Source of the DNA: DASSJM01 sp036280655
Lineage (GTDB): Bacteria; Actinomycetota; UBA4738; HRBIN12
Direction: 5' to 3'
NCBI GenBank assembly: GCA_036280655.1
Contig: DASUQI010000059.1
Coordinates: 1 to 64,000, forward strand
DNA: 64,000 nucleotides
The notes under the pieces are model-generated. The model was not told the DNA's origin and searched no databases. It saw only the letters and a program-made list of their open reading frames with translations. Of this stretch, positions 59,840-64,000 are shown piece after piece; within the stretch, counting starts at the first letter, position 1, and each line of letters begins with the position of its first letter. The position numbers and the translations under genes are program-made.

Positions 59840-60661
59840 TCAACAGGAGGGGAACAGCCTGCGGTGACGAAGCGCCGGCAGCATCTCGCGAACCCGGCCC
59901 ACCTCCGTGAGATCCAGCTCGGCGAGCGTCACGCCGACGCCATCGGGCGCCTCGGCGATCACCCGTCCCCACGGGTCGGCGACCAGGCTGTGGCCGAAGT
60001 TCCGCCGCTCCCGACCCTGCGGGCCCCAACTTCCCCACTGCGCCGCCGCGATCACGAACGCCTGGTCCTCGATCGCCCGGGCGCGCAGCAGCGGTTCCCA
60101 GTGATCCACGCCCGTCTCGAACCGGAACGCGGCTGGGACGAACAGGATCGTCGCACCCTGGACCGCGAGCGAGCGGTAGAGCTCGGGGAAGCGCAGGTCA
60201 TAGCAGATCGACAGGCCGACGCGTCCGAACTCCGTCGCGGCGGTCACGACCTGATCGCCGGCCGAGAACACGGCCGACTCGCGGCTCGGGACGGCGCCCG
60301 GCGGATCCGCGTCGAACAGGTGGATCTTGCGGTAGCTGGCGATCAGCTCTCCCTCGCGATCGAAGAGCACGCTCGTGTTGAAGACGCGCTCGTCGTCGAG
60401 CTCGAGCACGCTGCCGCCGTGGACCCACATGCCGTGCCGGCTCGCGACCTCGGAGAGGCGTTCGGTCCGTGAACCGGGGATCGGTTCCGCCGCCGCACGG
60501 ACCTGCGCGGACGAGCCCTGGCACGGCCACACCTCCGGGAGCGCGGCCAGGTCGGCGCCGCCCGAGGCGGCTCCCTCGAGGAGCGCGAACACCTCCTGCT
60601 CGTTAGCCGAGACGTCCTCGCCGCTATTCGTCTGGCAGAGCGCCACCCGCATGCGGGTCAT
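59840..60661 (-). CDS. Carbon-nitrogen hydrolase (nitrilase superfamily, Nit type)
   Basis: 273 residues. The catalytic Glu-Lys-Cys triad is visible: AALPEVWPCQG near residue 43, SYRKIHLFDADPPG near 110 and VGLSICYDLRFPELYRSLA near 150. The size and FDADPPG pattern fit the Nit1/Nit2 branch, which removes damaged (deaminated) glutathione or works on omega-amides. ATG at 60661. The 180 bases to the CAP-gene riboswitch are otherwise empty. Confidence 0.9.
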   Translation of the reverse strand: MTRMRVALCQTNSGEDVSANEQEVFALLEGAASGGADLAALPEVWPCQGSSAQVRAAAEPIPGSRTERLSEVASRHGMWVHGGSVLELDDERVFNTSVLFDREGELIASYRKIHLFDADPPGAVPSRESAVFSAGDQVVTAATEFGRVGLSICYDLRFPELYRSLAVQGATILFVPAAFRFETGVDHWEPLLRARAIEDQAFVIAAAQWGSWGPQGRERRNFGHSLVADPWGRVIAEAPDGVGVTLAELDLTEVGRVREMLPALRHRRLFPSC

Positions 60662-60687
60662 CCTAGGCAGCCCGGCGCGGCGCGCGG

Positions 60688-61278
60688 CTACGGCTGGAGG
60701 TTCAGCTCAGCCTCGATCTCGATCTGGACCTTGCGGCCGACGAGCCATCCGCCGGTCTCGACCGCCATGTTCCAGGTCATGTCCCACGACTCGCGATCGA
60801 TCTCCGTCGTGGCCGAGAACGCCGCGAGCATGCCGCTCCCGTCCATCGTGGGGCCGAACCCGTCGAACTCCGCCTTCAGGACGACCTCGCGGGTGATGTC
60901 CTTGATCGTCAGCTGGCCGACGAGGTCGAAGGTCGATTCGCCGGTCGGACGCAGCTCCGTGCTCGTGAACGTGAGCTGCGGATAGGCCTCCACCTCGAGG
61001 AAGTCGTCGCTCCGAAGGTGATCGTCCCGGCGATCGGTGTCCGTCAGGAGACTGGCGGCCTCGATCGCGATCTCGACGCGGGAGTCCTCGGGGCGTTCGG
61101 CGATCACGACGGTCCCGTCGTACTTCGTGAAACGGCCCCGAACCTTGGTCAGCATGTGACGAGCGACGAAGCCGATCGTCGTGTGATCCCTATCGAACGT
61201 CCACGTTCCCTCGGGCGGGTACGCCGCCCGGTCCTTCACCGTCGTGTCGCCGTCTGACCGGGTCGTGTCTGATGCCAT
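60688..61278 (-). CDS. YceI family lipid-binding protein
   Basis: 196 residues with the YceI lipocalin-like fold: PEGTWTFDRDHTTIGFVARHMLTKVRGRFTKYDGTVV, RDDHLRSDDFLEVEAYPQLTFTST and LTIKDITREVVL. Such proteins bind polyprenyl lipids. No signal peptide is visible, so a cytoplasmic location is likely. ATG at 61278 follows GAGGGGG. Confidence 0.92.
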   Translation of the reverse strand: MASDTTRSDGDTTVKDRAAYPPEGTWTFDRDHTTIGFVARHMLTKVRGRFTKYDGTVVIAERPEDSRVEIAIEAASLLTDTDRRDDHLRSDDFLEVEAYPQLTFTSTELRPTGESTFDLVGQLTIKDITREVVLKAEFDGFGPTMDGSGMLAAFSATTEIDRESWDMTWNMAVETGGWLVGRKVQIEIEAELNLQP

Positions 61279-61362
61279 CGGTTACCCCCTCGTCCGGGCG
61301 TCGCGGGACGCCGCTCGGTGTGCATGTTTGCCCTACCAACGATATGGCGTCGTGGCGTTATT

Positions 61363-61380
61363 CCCGGCGTTCACGCCGGG
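61363..61380 (-). terminator. Hairpin whose loop contains the stop codon of the GNAT gene
   Basis: The minus strand reads CCCGGCG-TGAA-CGCCGGG followed by AATAACG. The seven-pair stem holds the stop codon TGA of the preceding gene (61371-61373) in its loop, so the end of translation and transcription coincide. Confidence 0.6.
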
Positions 61381-61790
61381 GGCGGCCGCTCCATCACCCG
61401 GTCACTCGGCGGGCCGAACCCGAACCTCTCGTACAGGCCGTGCGCGTCCTTCGTGTGCAGGAGCCACCGGAGGCCCCGGTGCGGACCCTCGTCCACGGCG
61501 GCGCGCACGAGCTCGACCCCGAGCGCGTGCCCGCGGTGCTCGGGCAGCACGTAGACGTCGGCGAGGTACGCGAGCCTCCCGTCGCTGTGCACCCGGGCGA
61601 ACCCGATCTGCCGCCCGCCGAGATAGAGCCCGACCACGCGCGCCGCCTCGTGGATCTGCCGGGCGACGTCCTCCTTGGACCGCTCGCGACCCCAGTACGC
61701 CTCGGTCGACAGGAAGTCCCACACGGCGTCGAGGTCGACGCGCTCCGGGTCGTCGTCGAGCTCGTACCCGCCCTCGAGCTCGCGCCTCAC
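61371..61790 (-). CDS. GNAT family N-acetyltransferase
   Basis: 139 residues. Motif A is LADVYVLPEHRGHALGVELVRAAVDEG near residue 78, then LLHTKDAHGLYERFGFGPP. The VWDFLSTEAYWG segment is typical of a GNAT subgroup related to YjhB/PhnO-like proteins. Substrate unknown. GTG at 61790 overlaps the dehydrogenase stop by four bases, so it is translationally coupled to that gene. Confidence 0.88.
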   Translation of the reverse strand: MRRELEGGYELDDDPERVDLDAVWDFLSTEAYWGRERSKEDVARQIHEAARVVGLYLGGRQIGFARVHSDGRLAYLADVYVLPEHRGHALGVELVRAAVDEGPHRGLRWLLHTKDAHGLYERFGFGPPSDRVMERPPPA

Positions 61791-62692
61791 GGTCGCTCGG
61801 GCAGCGACACGCCGGCCTCGTCCTCGAGCAGCGTGACGAGCGCCGCATAGTCGAGCTCGCCGCGGCCGGCCGGAAGCATCGCCTCGAGACGGTCGGCCAC
61901 GGCGCGGAAGCCGGGGATCGGCGCGCCGAGCCGGTCGGCGGCCTCCACGACGATCCGGCCGTCCTTTGCCATGAGCGCCGAGCGGAAGCCCGGCTCGAAC
62001 GCGCCGTCCAGCATCCGCTGGCCGTGAAGCTCGAGCACCTTGGAGCCGGCGAACCCGCCGAGCAGAGCCTCGCGCACCTTCGCGGGATCGACGCCGGCCC
62101 GAACCGCGAGCACGAACGCCTCCCCCACCGCCTCGACCGCCGAGGCGATCACGAGCTGGTTGCACGCCTTCGTGACCTGGCCGGCTCCCGCTCCGCCGAC
62201 GTGCACGATCGTCGAGCCCATCGCCTCGAACAGCGGCCGAGCGCGTTCGAACGCGTCCTCGGGCCCTCCGACCATGATCGAGAGCGTCCCTGCCTCGGCA
62301 CCGACCTGCCCGCCGGACACGGGCGCATCGAGCATCGCGACGCCGCCCGACCCGAGACGCTCGGCGAACGAACGCGTCGCGATCGGGTCGATCGTGCTCA
62401 TGTCGATCACGAGCGTGCCCTCGGCGGCGCCCGAGGCGACGCCGTCGTCCCCGAACAGCACGAGCTCGACGTCAGGCGTGTCGGGCACCATCGTGATCAC
62501 GACGTCGGACGCCCGGGCGACCTCGGCCGGGTTCGAGCCCCGCGAGGCGCCCTCGGCCACGAGCGCGTCCACCGGCGGCGCCGAGCGCGAATGCACCGTG
62601 AGCGGGTACCCCGCGGCGAGCAGGTGCCGTGCCATCGGCGCGCCCATCACGCCGAGGCCGACGAACCCGACCCTTTCGAAGCGCTCGCTCAC
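61787..62692 (-). CDS. NAD(P)-dependent beta-hydroxyacid dehydrogenase (tartronate semialdehyde reductase type)
   Basis: 301 residues. The Rossmann motif is VGFVGLGVMGAPMARHLLAAGY, followed by the family-specific DMSTIDPIATRSF and DAPVSGGQVGAEAGTLSIMVGG, and the catalytic Lys in GAGAGQVTKACNQLV near residue 171. Members reduce tartronate semialdehyde or oxidise 3-hydroxyisobutyrate. The presence of glycolate oxidase genes makes the glyoxylate link possible. Start at 62692; it follows the aminotransferase by 10 bases. Confidence 0.93.
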   Translation of the reverse strand: MSERFERVGFVGLGVMGAPMARHLLAAGYPLTVHSRSAPPVDALVAEGASRGSNPAEVARASDVVITMVPDTPDVELVLFGDDGVASGAAEGTLVIDMSTIDPIATRSFAERLGSGGVAMLDAPVSGGQVGAEAGTLSIMVGGPEDAFERARPLFEAMGSTIVHVGGAGAGQVTKACNQLVIASAVEAVGEAFVLAVRAGVDPAKVREALLGGFAGSKVLELHGQRMLDGAFEPGFRSALMAKDGRIVVEAADRLGAPIPGFRAVADRLEAMLPAGRGELDYAALVTLLEDEAGVSLPERP

Positions 62693-62702
62693 GCGGTCGG
62701 CG

Positions 62703-64000
62703 TTACCCCGCGGCGCGATCCGCGAGGTCGAGCGCCTCGTCGATGATCCCGAAGCCCTCGGCCAGCTGCTCCTCGGTGATCGGCAGCGGCGGGTTCGTCA
62801 TGATCCCGTTGAACCGGATCATCGTGAACAGCCCGCGCTCGTCCAGGTGCTTGGCGACCGCCTTCATCTCGTCGCTGACACCGTTGAACGGCGCGAGCGG
62901 CTCCATCGTCTCGCGGCTCCGGACGAGCTCCACGATGCCGAACAGTCCGATGTTGCGGACGCGGCCGACCGACGGATGCCTGTCGGACAGCTCCCGATGG
63001 TGCCGCGCCATGACCTCGCCCATCTTCGCCGTGTGCTCGATGAGGCCGTCCTCCTCGTACACGCGGATCGTGGCGAGGGCCGCCGCGAGCGCGAGCGGGT
63101 GGGAGTTGTACGTGAGGCCGCCGTAGAACACGTGCTCGTCGAAGTGCGTGGAGACCTTCGGCGACAGGCCGACGGCGCCGAGCGGGATGTACGAGGACGT
63201 GAGGCCCTTGGCCATCGTCATGATGTCCGGGACCACGCCCCAGTGGTTCACGGCGAACCACTCGCCGGTTCGGCCGAACCCGGACATGACCTCGTCGGCG
63301 ATCAGCAGGATGTCGTACCGGTCACAGAGCTCGCGCACGCCCTGCAGGTAGCCGTCGGGCGGGATCAGGATGCCGTTCGTGCCGGTCACGGGCTCGAGGA
63401 TGAACGCCGCGATCGTGTTCGGCCCCTCGAGCTCGATCGTCTCGTCCAGGTACGCGAGCGCCGTGTCGGCGTCTTCGAACCCCCGCTGCGTCCCATGGTA
63501 GGGGTCGAGCACGTGCACCACGCCGGGCATGCCCGGCTCGTTCGCCCATCGCCTCGGGTCGCCCGTGAGGGTGACCGTCGCGTAGGTCGCGCCGTGGTAC
63601 GAGCGGTACCGCGCGAGGATCTTCTGCCTCCCGGTCACCGCCTTCGCGATCCGGATCGCGTTCTCGTTGGCCTCGGCCCCGCCGAGCGTGAAGAACACCT
63701 TGTCGAGGTCGCCGGGGAGCAGTTCGGCGAGCTTCTTCCCCAGCCGCGCCCGCACGTCGGTCGCCATGAACGGGCTGATGTAGGAGAGCGTGCGCCCCTG
63801 CTCGGCGATCGCGTCCATGACCCGCTGGTCGCCGTGGCCGATGTTCACGCCCATCAGCTGACTGTTGAAGTCCAGGTACCGCTTGCCGTCGACCGTGAAG
63901 AACTCGCAGCCCTTGGCCGAGGCGACCGGGATCGGGCGCATGGAGCCCTGCTGTTGCCAGTCGTACAGGGTATGCCGCAGGGACAGGTCGACGATCTCTT
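62703..64000 (-). CDS. Class III aminotransferase (partial, runs beyond the window)
   Basis: About 431 residues are visible and the N-terminus is beyond position 64000. The reading frame stays open at the edge with DLSLRHTLYDWQQQGSMRPIPVASAKG. The pyridoxal phosphate sites are ADEVMSGFGRTGEWFA and MTMAKGLTSSYIPLGAVGLS with the catalytic Lys, and FTLGGAEANENAI and RYRSYHGATYATVTLTGDPRRW. Probably an omega-aminotransferase (taurine, beta-alanine or 4-aminobutyrate type). It and the hydroxyacid dehydrogenase are likely cotranscribed. Confidence 0.92.
   Translation of the reverse strand, partial: EIVDLSLRHTLYDWQQQGSMRPIPVASAKGCEFFTVDGKRYLDFNSQLMGVNIGHGDQRVMDAIAEQGRTLSYISPFMATDVRARLGKKLAELLPGDLDKVFFTLGGAEANENAIRIAKAVTGRQKILARYRSYHGATYATVTLTGDPRRWANEPGMPGVVHVLDPYHGTQRGFEDADTALAYLDETIELEGPNTIAAFILEPVTGTNGILIPPDGYLQGVRELCDRYDILLIADEVMSGFGRTGEWFAVNHWGVVPDIMTMAKGLTSSYIPLGAVGLSPKVSTHFDEHVFYGGLTYNSHPLALAAALATIRVYEEDGLIEHTAKMGEVMARHHRELSDRHPSVGRVRNIGLFGIVELVRSRETMEPLAPFNGVSDEMKAVAKHLDERGLFTMIRFNGIMTNPPLPITEEQLAEGFGIIDEALDLADRAAG

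Noticed and set aside
1..64000. CRISPR arrays, insertion sequences, prophage or integrase genes
   Set aside because: No repeated spacer pattern, transposase or integrase motif was seen on either strand.

Overview
The window is very GC-rich (nearly all third codon positions are G or C) and looks like a chromosomal segment of an actinobacterium (Actinomycetota). The main reason is a block running mfd, pth, rplY, prs, glmU, tRNA-Gln, ispE, rsmA, an rpfB-locus gene, tatD, metG, rsmI and pmt. From memory this matches the order of these genes in Mycobacterium and relatives. A lineage distant from the mycobacteria is likely, because the rpfB-position gene carries an RlpA-like barrel instead of the Rpf catalytic domain.

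Layout. (1) 1-17650: the housekeeping block (transcription-coupled repair, peptidyl-tRNA recycling, PRPP, UDP-GlcNAc, isoprenoid precursors, rRNA methylation, cell wall, Met-tRNA synthesis, protein O-mannosylation). It is interrupted at 2137-6767 by two tandem, paralogous sigma factor/membrane-protein pairs. (2) 17656-22713: metabolic and membrane genes, a pilin-like protein and a stand-alone AsnC/Lrp effector domain. (3) 22834-32348: a sugar-use locus with a GH13 glucosidase and a leftward series coding for an MsiK-type ATPase, a GH1 glucosidase, a LacI repressor, a binding lipoprotein, two permeases and a small membrane protein. Two LacI-type palindromes lie upstream of the repressor gene. 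(4) 32437-44457: small enzymes, glycolate oxidase subunits glcDE and a detached glcF, two tandem ACT-domain proteins, tryptophan 2,3-dioxygenase and a decayed methyltransferase gene. (5) 44468-59050: a molybdenum hydroxylase island. It has coxE and coxD, a mechanosensitive channel, a form II-like S-L-M set, and the divergent form I CO dehydrogenase coxMSL with two XdhC-type maturation proteins (one fused to a YHS domain), coxG and a MobA/MocA-like nucleotidyltransferase. (6) 59110-64000: a secreted CAP-domain protein under a cyclic di-GMP class I riboswitch, then nitrilase, YceI, GNAT, hydroxyacid dehydrogenase and an aminotransferase that runs off the window.

Together the genes suggest an aerobic heterotroph that imports and hydrolyses oligosaccharides, oxidises glycolate, and can oxidise carbon monoxide as supplementary energy. 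CO oxidation is supported by the AYRCSFR active-site signature of form I CoxL at residues 366-372 of the 53322-55676 product.

The most unusual content is a family of single-pass membrane proteins sharing a pilin-head-like C-terminal region ending in GGW. One of them is the membrane partner of the second sigma factor (4770-6767), which suggests a pilin-fold sensor attached to an ECF sigma switch. The other notable items are the RlpA-type barrel in the rpfB slot, the c-di-GMP riboswitch on a CAP-protein gene, and the XdhC-YHS fusion. No CRISPR array, insertion sequence, integrase or rRNA gene was seen, and no stretch longer than about 300 bases lacks a gene.
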